Part shown: positions 1 to 6,187 of the stretch, one piece after another
How the letters are laid out: the number at the start of each line of letters is the position of its first letter
Position numbering within the stretch: position 1 is the first letter of the stretch
Source of the DNA: Thermococcaceae archaeon
GTDB lineage: Archaea > Methanobacteriota_B > Thermococci > Thermococcales > Thermococcaceae
Assembly: GCA_026986455.1 (NCBI GenBank)
Contig: JALSON010000310.1
Location: 1 to 8,106 of the forward strand
DNA length: 8,106 bases
Reading direction: 5' to 3'
Made by a program: the position numbers and the translations under genes
Notes under the pieces: model-generated
What the model was told of the DNA's origin: nothing
The model's input: only the letters and a program-made list of their open reading frames with translations
Database searches by the model: none

Positions 1-1233
1 TCCGGCTATCTCGACGGCAAAGCGTTTCAGTATACCGAGCAGATGCCTGAAAGTCAGGTCTTCACCGACAACGAAGCCGTCGACCTGATTGAACTCGATG
101 AGATGAGTCCTGTCAAGCACATCGGGCCTGAAAACCCTCTGTATCGTGAAGTATTTGCCCGGAATCTGAACCCCTCCGGCAAGCTGCCTCCCGCTCAGTG
201 CGGTTCCATGAGCCCTCGGCATGAGCAGCATCGCCCTCTCAGGGCTCCACACATACTCCCAGCCTCTTGAACCTGTAATCCACCCGTTCTCATGAGCCGC
301 CTTAACCCTCTCAACAAGCTCCTTTCCGGGCAGGTACCCCGTTTTTGGATATTTAAGCTGATATGTGTCTGTCCATTCCCTCGCAGGATGGTTCTGGGGC
401 TGGAAGAGGGCATCGAAGTTCCAGAACTGGGTCTCTATGAGACTCTCAACCGTCATCTCGATGAACCCCATCTCTATAAGCTTCCTCCTGATCCTGTCGA
501 GAAACGCTCTGTAAGGCTGCTTTTTCCCGGGATAAATTCTCCTAACAGGAGCTTCTATGTTGAAGCGTTTGAACTCAACTTCCCTCCATTTTCCCGACTT
601 TATCAGCTCGGGGGTCAGGAGGGAAATCTCCTCTTTTATTTTCAGGCCTTTTTCGGCAATTCTCAGACCCTCCTCGGTTATCTCAACCTCCCTCTCGGTT
701 CTGCTTTCCTCCTCCGCAATCTTCCTCCTTTTAAGCTCCCTGACAGGCAGGAGCTTTGAAATCTCGCCTGTTTCAACCTCGCCTTTTTCGGCAAGGAGTT
801 TCAGCGCTTTATCAATCGGCCGCTCCCCAGCTTTCAGGCCTTTATCGGTTATCTCAAGGACAAGCTTTCCGTCTTCCTTCCTTACAGATACCCAGCCTTC
901 CTTTCTCAGGATTCCCACAATTGGCCTGAGCTCGTCTTCGCTCAGAACCTCCTTCAGGTCATCCAGCGTGACCTTACCTTTCTCCCTGAGAACTTTAAGG
1001 GCCCTCCTTTCAGGGAGTCCAATCTCAAGGTACTTTTTCCCTGTGTCTGTGAGCCTGACAAAAGTCTTTTCCCTCTCATGGAGCTTTGCAAGCCCCTTGC
1101 TCTGAAGCCAGAGGACTGCTCTCATAACGGCAACCTGATCCAGACCAGTTTCTTTAACCAGCTCATCAAATTTTACTTTCCTCAGGTCTTTGAGTCTGAT
1201 GAGAGTTATCTTTTCCTGATAGCTCAGGTCCAT
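1..1233 (-). CDS. pheS: Phenylalanyl-tRNA synthetase alpha subunit (3' end cut by window)
   Basis: Catalytic alpha subunit of the alpha2beta2 class II synthetase that charges tRNA-Phe in the cytoplasm. The first 411 codons are present; the C-terminus, including class II motif 3, runs off the left edge. Archaeal PheS is about 500 residues, so roughly 90 are missing. Residues 1-200 are helix-rich, charged and winged-helix-like, with repeated GLxxxE/KGLK elements, as in the archaeal/eukaryotic N-terminal DNA-binding-fold domains. The catalytic domain follows: the motif 1 region at about 241-285 ([17 protein letters not shown]) and motif 2 at about 360-386 ([20 protein letters not shown], with the ATP-binding Arg). 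The ATG at 1233 is supported by a strong Shine-Dalgarno, GGAGGTGA, 4 bases upstream (1238-1245). The gene lies downstream of tdh on the same strand but has its own TATA box. The partner pheT is not in view and could follow to the left (inference). Confidence 0.96.
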   Translation of the reverse strand, partial: MDLSYQEKITLIRLKDLRKVKFDELVKETGLDQVAVMRAVLWLQSKGLAKLHEREKTFVRLTDTGKKYLEIGLPERRALKVLREKGKVTLDDLKEVLSEDELRPIVGILRKEGWVSVRKEDGKLVLEITDKGLKAGERPIDKALKLLAEKGEVETGEISKLLPVRELKRRKIAEEESRTEREVEITEEGLRIAEKGLKIKEEISLLTPELIKSGKWREVEFKRFNIEAPVRRIYPGKKQPYRAFLDRIRRKLIEMGFIEMTVESLIETQFWNFDALFQPQNHPAREWTDTYQLKYPKTGYLPGKELVERVKAAHENGWITGSRGWEYVWSPERAMLLMPRAHGTALSGRQLAGGVQIPGKYFTIQRVFRPDVLDRTHLIEFNQVDGFVVGEDLTFRHLLGILKRFAVEIAG

Positions 1234-1237
1234 AAAG

Positions 1238-1279
1238 TCACCTCCCGGGTTGAATACGGATAGAAGTTACTTAAAAATT
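1238..1279 (-). promoter_or_regulatory. pheS promoter TATA box and Shine-Dalgarno site
   Basis: Read on the minus strand, the tdh-pheS gap holds AATTTTTAA (about 1271-1279), a good archaeal TATA box. A start site about 25 bases on, near 1250, would give a leader of about 17 bases. That leader contains GGAGGTGA (1238-1245), near-perfect against the archaeal 16S tail, 4 bases before the ATG. Positions are from inspection only; the start site is inferred. Confidence 0.6.
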
Positions 1280-1286
1280 GCGGTTG

Positions 1287-1301
1287 AAAAAGATAGAAAA
1301 A
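1287..1301 (-). terminator. tdh: Probable U-tract terminator of tdh
   Basis: Just past the tdh stop, the minus strand reads two runs of five T (about 1297-1301 and 1287-1291) separated by a short mixed stretch. Archaeal RNA polymerase stops at such U-rich tracts without needing a hairpin. The tract lies between the tdh stop and the pheS TATA box, which fits separate transcription of the two genes. Some read-through into pheS is possible. Confidence 0.45.
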
Positions 1302-1304
1302 TTA

Positions 1305-2357
1305 TCAGGCCTTCTGTGGGAAGAAAACAACCTTTCCGGTCTTGCCTGCCCGCATCAGCTCGAAGGCCTCTTCGAATTTATCAAACCCTCTGTATCTGTG
1401 GGTAAGCACAGGCTCAAGATTCAGCTTGCCGCTCTGTATGAGCCTTGAAACCGTATACCATGTGTTCCACAGATGTCTTCCTGTGATACCGTGGATGGTC
1501 AGCGATTTGAAGATTATCAGGTTGTTAAAATCTACCGTAACATCCCTCGGGAAGAGACCTAGCAGGGAAACCCGCCCACCGGGAGTTACCGCCTGCAGAC
1601 CCTGTTCAAGGGCTTTTGGAGCACCGCTGAACTCAAGGAACACGTCGACACCGTTGCCGTCCGTTATATCTCTGACCTCCTTGACAACGTCCTCCTCGAA
1701 GGGGTTGATTATGTAGTCAGCCCCAACTTTCTCTGCCAGCTTCCTCCTGAATTCACTCGGCTCACTTACTATAACAGGATACGCACCGCTGGCCTTTGCG
1801 ACGGTTATGCCCAGAAGCCCCAGCGGTCCGGCCCCTGTGATGAGCGTGCTTTTGCCCGCTATTGGGCCTGCTAAGACTGTGTCGACTGCATTTCCAAGGG
1901 GCTCCTGAAGCGAGGCATATTCCGGAGGCATTCCTTTCGGGTTCTTCCATGCGTTCTGGGCGGGGACTATTGCGTACTCGGCGAATACACCATCCATGTC
2001 GACGCCAAAAATCTTCGTATTCTGACAGACATGGTAGTTCCCTGTCCTGCACTGATAGCATTTGCCACAGACTATATGCGTCTCTGCGGAGATGTAGTCG
2101 CCGACCTCAAGGTTATCGACACCCTGACCAACCTCCACGACTTCTCCGGCCACCTCATGCCCCATTATCTGGGGGGTCTTAATTCTGCTCTGTGCCCACT
2201 CGTTCCACTCGTAGATGTGCAAATCGGTTCCACAGATGGTGGTTGCCAGAACCCTGATCAGAACCTCTCCGGGCCCGGGTTTTGGAACATCAACTTCAAC
2301 GAGCTCCGCTCCATAGGCAGGTTTTGTCTTCATAATTGCGAGCATCTTTTCATCCAT
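1305..2357 (-). CDS. tdh: L-threonine 3-dehydrogenase, zinc-dependent
   Basis: NAD-dependent oxidation of L-threonine to 2-amino-3-ketobutyrate, the first step of threonine breakdown to glycine and acetyl-CoA; cytoplasmic, medium-chain dehydrogenase family. Numbering from the start chosen here (350 aa): catalytic zinc ligands C42, H67 and E68 (ICGTDLH and GHEVAGE) with E152 nearby; structural zinc cysteines C97, C100, C103 and C111; Rossmann motif GAGPLG at 175-180; E199 ending the second Rossmann strand (VSEP), which selects NAD over NADP. These positions agree with characterised Pyrococcus/Thermococcus enzymes as I recall them. An in-frame ATG at 2372 would add five residues, but the Shine-Dalgarno GGAGATGAT (2362-2370) sits inside that extension, 4 bases before the ATG at 2357, so 2357 is the better start. 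It is transcribed divergently from the TRAM gene. Confidence 0.96.
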   Translation of the reverse strand: MDEKMLAIMKTKPAYGAELVEVDVPKPGPGEVLIRVLATTICGTDLHIYEWNEWAQSRIKTPQIMGHEVAGEVVEVGQGVDNLEVGDYISAETHIVCGKCYQCRTGNYHVCQNTKIFGVDMDGVFAEYAIVPAQNAWKNPKGMPPEYASLQEPLGNAVDTVLAGPIAGKSTLITGAGPLGLLGITVAKASGAYPVIVSEPSEFRRKLAEKVGADYIINPFEEDVVKEVRDITDGNGVDVFLEFSGAPKALEQGLQAVTPGGRVSLLGLFPRDVTVDFNNLIIFKSLTIHGITGRHLWNTWYTVSRLIQSGKLNLEPVLTHRYRGFDKFEEAFELMRAGKTGKVVFFPQKA

Positions 2358-2361
2358 CTTT

Positions 2362-2414
2362 ATCATCTCCATAAAACGATTACATGAGTATCTAAATGAA
2401 CATCCGATATAAAT
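2362..2414 (-). promoter_or_regulatory. tdh: tdh promoter TATA box and Shine-Dalgarno site
   Basis: On the minus strand ATTTATAT (2407-2414) is a TATA box preceded by an A-rich element that could be the BRE. A start site near 2385 would give a leader of about 28 bases ending in GGAGATGAT (2362-2370). This ribosome site decides the start codon: it overlaps the upstream ATG at 2372 and is correctly spaced only for the ATG at 2357. Confidence 0.55.
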
Positions 2415-2493
2415 CTTTTGAACGAATCCCCCATACCCTGAGGCTCTCAGAAGATAAAGAAGACCGCGCCCCTCTTTTCAGGCATCATCGGCA

Positions 2494-2508
2494 CCAAAGC
2501 TTTAAATA
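2494..2508 (+). promoter_or_regulatory. TATA box and BRE for the TRAM gene
   Basis: CAAAGC followed by TTTAAATA (2501-2508) matches the archaeal BRE/TATA layout. The expected start site, about 25 bases downstream, falls near 2530, giving a leader of 12 to 27 bases depending on which start codon is used. The rest of the divergent gap (2415-2493) shows no clear operator or RNA gene. Confidence 0.6.
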
Positions 2509-2544
2509 CCTCAAGGGCATCTCTTATAATGCAACCCCTTACCG

Positions 2545-2790
2545 GTGGTGTCTGAGTTGGAGGGTAGAAGGTTTGAAGACAGGCCAAGGAAAAGGTTCAG
2601 CTCCCAGCCCCCCGTTAAGGTTGGTGAAAGATACAGGGTAAAAATTGAGGCCATGGGAAAGGCCGGGGATGGTATCGCCAGAATTAAAGGGTTTGTTATC
2701 TTCGTGCCGAAAACTCAGATTGGAGATGAGGTTGAGATTGTTATAAATAATGTGAAGCAGAAATTTGCATTCGCAGAGGTCATTGGCTAA
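2545..2790 (+). CDS. Small TRAM-domain protein, probable RNA-binding
   Basis: An 81-residue protein made of a short basic, arginine-rich N-terminal tail (about 1-22) and one TRAM domain (about 23-81). The domain has the typical order [22 protein letters not shown], then KGFVIFVP, then GDEVEI, then a final KQKFAFAEV strand. TRAM is an OB-like beta-barrel known from RNA-modifying enzymes such as TrmA/MiaB. In archaea it also occurs as stand-alone small proteins, some shown to act as cold-shock-like RNA chaperones, so an RNA-binding role is likely but its target is unknown. Start uncertain: GTG at 2545 or 2548 has no Shine-Dalgarno, while TTG at 2557 (77 aa) lies 6 bases after GGTGGTG (2544-2550), which resembles the ribosome site. 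It is likely a single-gene transcript, since a T-rich stretch and a new TATA box follow. Confidence 0.85.
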   Translation: MVSELEGRRFEDRPRKRFSSQPPVKVGERYRVKIEAMGKAGDGIARIKGFVIFVPKTQIGDEVEIVINNVKQKFAFAEVIG

Positions 2791-2792
2791 AG

Positions 2793-2830
2793 ATATTTTA
2801 TGTTCTTGTTCTTCTGCTATTCTCTTATTT
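2793..2830 (+). terminator. T-rich region after the TRAM gene, possible terminator
   Basis: Right after the TRAM stop codon the plus strand is strongly pyrimidine-rich, with several short T runs (TTTT, TTCTTGTTCTT, CTTATTT) and no hairpin. This fits archaeal U-tract termination. It precedes a separate TATA box for the next gene. Confidence 0.4.
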
Positions 2831-2840
2831 ATCAGAAAAC

Positions 2841-2898
2841 CTTATATTCTGTTTAGGTTAAAAAATCACGTGGACTAGGGAGGAGCACTGAGAGGGAG
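2841..2898 (+). promoter_or_regulatory. Promoter of the MinD-like ATPase-hmgA pair
   Basis: CTTATATTC (2841-2849) preceded by GAAAAC looks like a TATA box with BRE. A start site near 2871 would give a leader of about 33 bases. The leader has two purine-rich ribosome-site-like stretches, GGGAGGA (2878-2884) and GAGGGAG (2892-2898). Only the second is spaced for the ATG at 2904; no start codon is suitably placed after the first. With only 12 bases between the ATPase gene and hmgA, this is probably also the main hmgA promoter. Confidence 0.55.
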
Positions 2899-2903
2899 CT
2901 TAA

Positions 2904-3647
2904 ATGGCGGTTGTTATTGTAACAGGCCGGGGAGGTGCAGGAAAAACCACAACAACAGCCAATCTGAGTGCTTATTTTGCCGGCCGGGAATACCGTGCAC
3001 TCGCAATTGATGGAGACCTGTACCTGCCTAACCTTGGCTTTCATTTTGCACTTGAGAATGTTAAATACACCGTTCATTCGGTCTTGAAGGACCCCAATAT
3101 GGATCCCGAGTGGGCAATTTATAAACACCCAGATACAGGGGTCTATGTTATGCCGGGCAGCACAAATCTCCAGGATGTCCTTGGAATCTCCCCCAAAAGA
3201 CTCAGGGACATAGTGGAGGACATGAAGTATAAGTTCGGTGTCGTATTCGTGGATTCTCCAACGGGTGTTCCCTTCGATACACTGCCCACCTTTGAGGTGG
3301 CAAATTACCAGCTCATAGTCGTTGAGATTGAGAGATCCCCCATTTACTCCTTTGAGGTTATGGTGAAAAATGAGGTTGAGAAGCTGAAGGCACTGGGGGA
3401 TGAATACGGCCTTAAAATCGGAGTCATTTTGAACAAAATAAGGGAATCACAGGATGTTGTGAATGATATAATAGAGGCCGTGGAGGAGGATTTAAACGTC
3501 CCTGTTCTGGGCGCAATTCCATTCGATGATACGGTTCCTTCTTCAATAAACGTGGGAGTTCCCGTGATCCGATACAGGCCCAGGAGTTATGCAGGGATTG
3601 CATTTAAAGAGGCGGGGCAGATTCTTGAGGAATGGATGTTTGGATGA
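2904..3647 (+). CDS. MinD/ParA-like ATPase with Arg in place of the signature Lys
   Basis: A 247-residue P-loop ATPase of the SIMIBI MinD/ParA/Mrp group. Visible motifs: P-loop GRGGAGKTTTT (residues 8-18, K14 as the phosphate-binding Lys); switch I LAIDGDLYLPNLG (33-45); Walker B VVFVDSPTG (113-121, D117); base-recognition LNKIR (176-180, N177). Family members normally read KGGxGKT, where the first Lys reaches across the dimer to the partner's nucleotide; here that position is R9. No basic amphipathic C-terminal helix of the bacterial MinD type is seen (it ends LEEWMFG), and no transmembrane segment, so it is probably cytoplasmic. Length fits a stand-alone MinD-like protein. It ends 12 bases before hmgA, with the hmgA ribosome site directly after its stop codon. 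Its role is unknown; the pairing hints at a link to mevalonate or membrane synthesis, but that is inference only. Confidence 0.88.
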   Translation: MAVVIVTGRGGAGKTTTTANLSAYFAGREYRALAIDGDLYLPNLGFHFALENVKYTVHSVLKDPNMDPEWAIYKHPDTGVYVMPGSTNLQDVLGISPKRLRDIVEDMKYKFGVVFVDSPTGVPFDTLPTFEVANYQLIVVEIERSPIYSFEVMVKNEVEKLKALGDEYGLKIGVILNKIRESQDVVNDIIEAVEEDLNVPVLGAIPFDDTVPSSINVGVPVIRYRPRSYAGIAFKEAGQILEEWMFG

Positions 3648-3659
3648 GGAGGTGCCTCC
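3648..3659 (+). promoter_or_regulatory. hmgA: hmgA ribosome binding site coupled to the upstream stop codon
   Basis: GGAGGTG begins on the base after the ATPase stop codon (TGA 3645-3647) and ends 5 bases before the hmgA ATG. Ribosomes finishing the ATPase would sit on this site, so translational coupling is likely. The 12 bases are also a self-complementary element (GGAGGTGCCTCC) that could form a four-pair hairpin hiding the site, though such a stem would be weak at high temperature. Confidence 0.7.
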
Positions 3660-4886
3660 ATGAAGATCGAGGAGATTGTTGAGAAAGTTGCCGGCGGAGA
3701 GATAAAGCTCCACCAGGTTGAAAAGTACACAAACGGAGATAAGAAACTCGCCACTGAAATAAGGAGGAGGGCACTTGAAAAGAAGCTTGGAGTCAGCCTT
3801 GAGAACATAGGGCACTACTCCATTGACCCCGACAAAGTAATAGGCAAGAACATTGAGAACATGATAGGTGTCGTTCAGATACCGATGGGCGTCGCCGGGC
3901 CGCTCAGGATTAACGGCGAGTACGCAAAGGGCGAGTTCTACATACCGCTCGCAACCACCGAGGGCGCACTCGTTGCCTCAGTAAACAGGGGCTGTTCCGC
4001 CCTCACCGCCGCGGGAGGCGTCAAGACGACTATAATTGGCGACAAGATGACCCGGGCACCGCTCCTCAAGTGCCCCGACGCGAGGAGGGCAAGGGAGGTT
4101 GCGGAGTGGGTTAGGGCCAACATCGAGTACCTCCAGGAGAAGGCCGTGAGCAAGGTCACCAGACACGGGAAGCTGCGCGACGTTAAGCCCTACATCGTCG
4201 GCAACAACCTCTACCTCCGCTTCGAGTTCGAGACCGGCGATGCCATGGGCATGAACATGGTGACGATATCAAGTGAGGAGATAATGAAGGTCATCGAGGA
4301 GCACTTTCCGGACGTGAGATACCTCGCGCTTTCGGGCAACCTGTGTGTGGACAAGAAGCCGAACGCCATGAACTTCATCAACGGAAGGGGGAAGACCGTC
4401 ATAGCCGAGGCTGTAATCCCGAGGGAGATTGTGGAGAAGAAGCTGAAGACGACGCCGGAGCTCATAGCCGAGGTCAACTACAGGAAGAACCTCGTAGGTT
4501 CGGCTCAGGCTGGCTCCTACGGCTTCAACGCCCATTTCGCCAATATAGTCGGGGCAATATTCCTCGCCACCGGCCAGGACGAGGCGCAGATTACCGAAGG
4601 CTCGCACGGCATAACCCTCGCCGAGGTCACTCCCGAGGGAGACCTCTACGTAAGCGTCACCATGCCGAGCCTTGAGATAGGCACAGTCGGCGGAGGAACC
4701 CGTGTTCCGACCCAGAGGGAAGCGTTGAGCATAATGGGCGTCGCCGGCGGTGGGGAGCCAGCGGGAACCAACGCCAGGAAGTTCGCGGAGATAGTGGCAG
4801 GTGCAGTTTTAGCTGGAGAACTCTCACTTCTGGCGGCAATAGCGGCGAAGCACCTGGCGAAGGCCCACAAGGAGCTCGGACGCTAA
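3660..4886 (+). CDS. hmgA: 3-hydroxy-3-methylglutaryl-CoA reductase (class I, NADPH)
   Basis: Reduces HMG-CoA to mevalonate with two NADPH, committing carbon to the isoprenoid chains of archaeal ether lipids. At 408 residues it is the soluble archaeal form with no membrane domain. Visible elements: ENMIGVVQIPMGVAGPL (66-82) for CoA/substrate binding; TTEGALVAS (99-107) with catalytic E101; DAMGMNM (194-200) for the dinucleotide; SGNLCVDKKPNAMNFINGRG (225-244) with catalytic K232; GQDEAQ (305-310) with catalytic D307; and C-terminal HLAKAH with the proton-donor H403. All four catalytic residues of the class I enzyme are present, so it should be active. The ATG at 3660 has GGAGGTG 5 bases upstream. 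It follows the MinD-like ATPase in an apparent operon. Its stop overlaps the stop of the opposing membrane-protein gene. From about codon 65 on, its third positions look more GC-rich than the genes to its left. Confidence 0.97.
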   Translation: MKIEEIVEKVAGGEIKLHQVEKYTNGDKKLATEIRRRALEKKLGVSLENIGHYSIDPDKVIGKNIENMIGVVQIPMGVAGPLRINGEYAKGEFYIPLATTEGALVASVNRGCSALTAAGGVKTTIIGDKMTRAPLLKCPDARRAREVAEWVRANIEYLQEKAVSKVTRHGKLRDVKPYIVGNNLYLRFEFETGDAMGMNMVTISSEEIMKVIEEHFPDVRYLALSGNLCVDKKPNAMNFINGRGKTVIAEAVIPREIVEKKLKTTPELIAEVNYRKNLVGSAQAGSYGFNAHFANIVGAIFLATGQDEAQITEGSHGITLAEVTPEGDLYVSVTMPSLEIGTVGGGTRVPTQREALSIMGVAGGGEPAGTNARKFAEIVAGAVLAGELSLLAAIAAKHLAKAHKELGR

Positions 4887-5461
4887 AGGGAGACCTCAAT
4901 CACCTTCCCCTTCCTTTTTGAAGCTCTGTACATCTTTCTGACGGTCTTTTCATCGAGCTCGTTGATGTATGTTTTCATCTGCCTCGGCCCGAAGAGGTAT
5001 TCGACGGTTGAAACGACCGCACCGAGAAGAACCACCGCCCAGAGACCGAGATGGAAGTAATCCCCAGCGGAAACGATGATGAGGGATGCTATAGCATCTA
5101 TGATGAAGCGCCACTTCCTGCCCTTCCTCCTGAGGCCCCCTCCGGTGAGCCTCTCAATGTCGTTTTCAGCAAGGGCATCGAAGAACTTTTTGAGTCCCCG
5201 TCTGGGAACTACAAAAACCCCCGGAAAGGCGTCGTTGATCAGGACGAGCTCCTCCTCAATTGGAAGGACGAATACATGGCGGTTTTCGCTCCTGAGGTCA
5301 ATAACGAGAAGTCCCCCGTTCCTTTCCGGAGGCTGAATGACGGAGAAGCTCCCGGGAGAGGGGTTCCTGAACTCAAGGGCCGAAGGAAAGGCCTCTCTAA
5401 CCCTCTCCGGAGGAACATTCAGCTCGTAGTAGAAAACAGGCACGACGTTTATGAGCCCCAT
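4883..5461 (-). CDS. Membrane protein of a three-paralogue cluster (copy 3, 192 aa)
   Basis: No family recognised. A soluble alpha/beta N-terminal region (about 1-110) is followed by a basic stretch (LRRKGRKWR, 110-118), two hydrophobic helices (about 118-134 and 137-156) and a charged, lysine-rich C-terminal tail (160-192). The positive-inside rule puts both ends in the cytoplasm with a very short outer loop. It shares with the next two genes the order FYYEL near the start, NPSPGSF (33-39), and VIDLRSENRHVFVL (53-66), corresponding to IxELRxELxRxFYI in its neighbours; it is the most diverged copy. The ATG at 5461 has no Shine-Dalgarno, but a TATA box lies about 27 bases upstream, which suggests a leaderless mRNA. 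The TAG stop overlaps the hmgA stop by three bases on the opposite strand. Confidence 0.85.
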   Translation of the reverse strand: MGLINVVPVFYYELNVPPERVREAFPSALEFRNPSPGSFSVIQPPERNGGLLVIDLRSENRHVFVLPIEEELVLINDAFPGVFVVPRRGLKKFFDALAENDIERLTGGGLRRKGRKWRFIIDAIASLIIVSAGDYFHLGLWAVVLLGAVVSTVEYLFGPRQMKTYINELDEKTVRKMYRASKRKGKVIEVSL

Positions 5462-5482
5462 GGAAAAGAAAACAACTTCATA

Positions 5483-5494
5483 CCTTAAAAATTT
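5483..5494 (-). promoter_or_regulatory. TATA box for the 192-aa membrane protein (leaderless)
   Basis: On the minus strand AAATTTTTAAGG (5483-5494) forms a TATA box centred about 27 bases before the ATG at 5461. This places the start site at or within a base or two of the start codon. No ribosome site occurs in TTTTCC just before the ATG, so the transcript is predicted to be leaderless. The gene therefore has its own promoter despite following its paralogue by only about 70 bases. Confidence 0.55.
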
Positions 5495-5531
5495 TATTGA
5501 TCAATCCGGGAAGATCTGGAGCGTCCCACCG

Positions 5532-6173
5532 CTAAACACTCTTTTCTCCTGCGCGCTTTATCCTTACCACCATGATTCTTCCGCCGGGTTTTGGAACAGG
5601 GATGACTTTAACGCCCTTGAGGTAAAGCACGGAGAACGGGTAATCTACTATCATGAAGAGGATGAACGCCATCACACCCACAATCACACTCTGTACAATG
5701 CCGCTCTCAAACCCCATGAGGGCTGAGAGCACCATGCTCCCAATGAAGCTGATGATGAAGTTCACGAGGGATCTGTGTTTGTGCCTGGCCCCTGAGATTC
5801 TCTTTTCAACTATCATCCGCAGGAGGGCCTCAAGTCCCTCCTCACTGCCCACCTCAAAACCGATGGCAAACTCGGGCTTCATCAGGTCTTCAACATCAAA
5901 TATCTCTCCTGTTGAAAAGATGTAGAATACCCTGCCGAGCTCACCCCTGACTTCCAGAATTGTGATAAAATTGCCCTCCCTGTAAAAGATACCCGGATCA
6001 GGGTTAATGAAATCCGGATCAGGGTCTGCCAGCCTCCTGAAGCTAATTCCCTTTGAGGACAAATAGGCCTCCACCTCCCGCATGCCGGTGGAGACGTGGT
6101 CAAATCGAAAGCAGGCGTAAACACACCTCTTCTTTTTGCGAAAAATGCGGAATGCTCTGGTAATGCTTCTCAT
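5532..6173 (-). CDS. Membrane protein of a three-paralogue cluster (copy 2, 213 aa)
   Basis: No family recognised. It starts with a very basic amphipathic segment (MRSITRAFRIFRKKKR, 1-16). The soluble domain contains VYACFRF (18-24), NPDPGIFY (57-64), TILEVRGELGRVFYI (71-85) and GSEEGLEALLRMIVEKR (109-125). Two hydrophobic helices follow (about 136-154 and 158-180), then a roughly 28-residue tail rich in Val and basic residues. ILEVRGELGRVFYI and EEGLEALLRMI match IIELRDELSRWFYI and EKGLEAVLREI in the 175-aa neighbour, so the two are clear paralogues. A 7-residue in-frame repeat (DPDPDFI/NPDPGIF, 50-63) is absent from both neighbours. The ATG at 6173 has the G-rich GGTGGGGG (6177-6184) just upstream. 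Only 14 bases separate it from the preceding gene, so those two form an operon. Confidence 0.85.
   Translation of the reverse strand: MRSITRAFRIFRKKKRCVYACFRFDHVSTGMREVEAYLSSKGISFRRLADPDPDFINPDPGIFYREGNFITILEVRGELGRVFYIFSTGEIFDVEDLMKPEFAIGFEVGSEEGLEALLRMIVEKRISGARHKHRSLVNFIISFIGSMVLSALMGFESGIVQSVIVGVMAFILFMIVDYPFSVLYLKGVKVIPVPKPGGRIMVVRIKRAGEKSV
5993..6025 (-). repeat. Short in-frame direct repeat (12 bases, 21-base period)
   Basis: The 12-base unit CCGGATCAGGGT (plus-strand reading) occurs at 5993-6004 and again at 6014-6025. The spacing is 21 bases, exactly seven codons, so the frame is kept. The duplicated stretch encodes the consecutive segments DPDPDFI and NPDPGIF of the 213-aa membrane protein. 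The other two paralogues have only one NPD/NPSP unit here, so the extra unit looks like a local tandem duplication in this copy. Confidence 0.7.
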
Positions 6174-6187
6174 ATTCCCCCACCATC

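Noticed and set aside
292..1105. Overlapping plus-strand open frames of 155 and 182 codons
   Set aside because: They lie antisense to the clear pheS frame, are Ser/Leu/Pro/Arg-rich as expected from antisense reading, and show no family motif or ribosome site.
2435..2500. C/D box guide RNA candidate on the minus strand of the divergent gap (GATGATG followed about 30 bases later by CTGA)
   Set aside because: The box C match is imperfect, a CTGA sits directly against it with no guide spacer, no proper C' box is present and the ends do not pair into a terminal stem.
2396..2641. Plus-strand 81-codon frame starting in the tdh-TRAM gap
   Set aside because: It overlaps the TRAM frame, begins upstream of the TRAM TATA box, and has no ribosome site or recognisable motif.
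4269..4899. Several open frames of 70-112 codons across the hmgA 3' half on both strands
   Set aside because: They are shadows caused by the GC-rich codon use of hmgA, which has all its catalytic motifs in the main frame.
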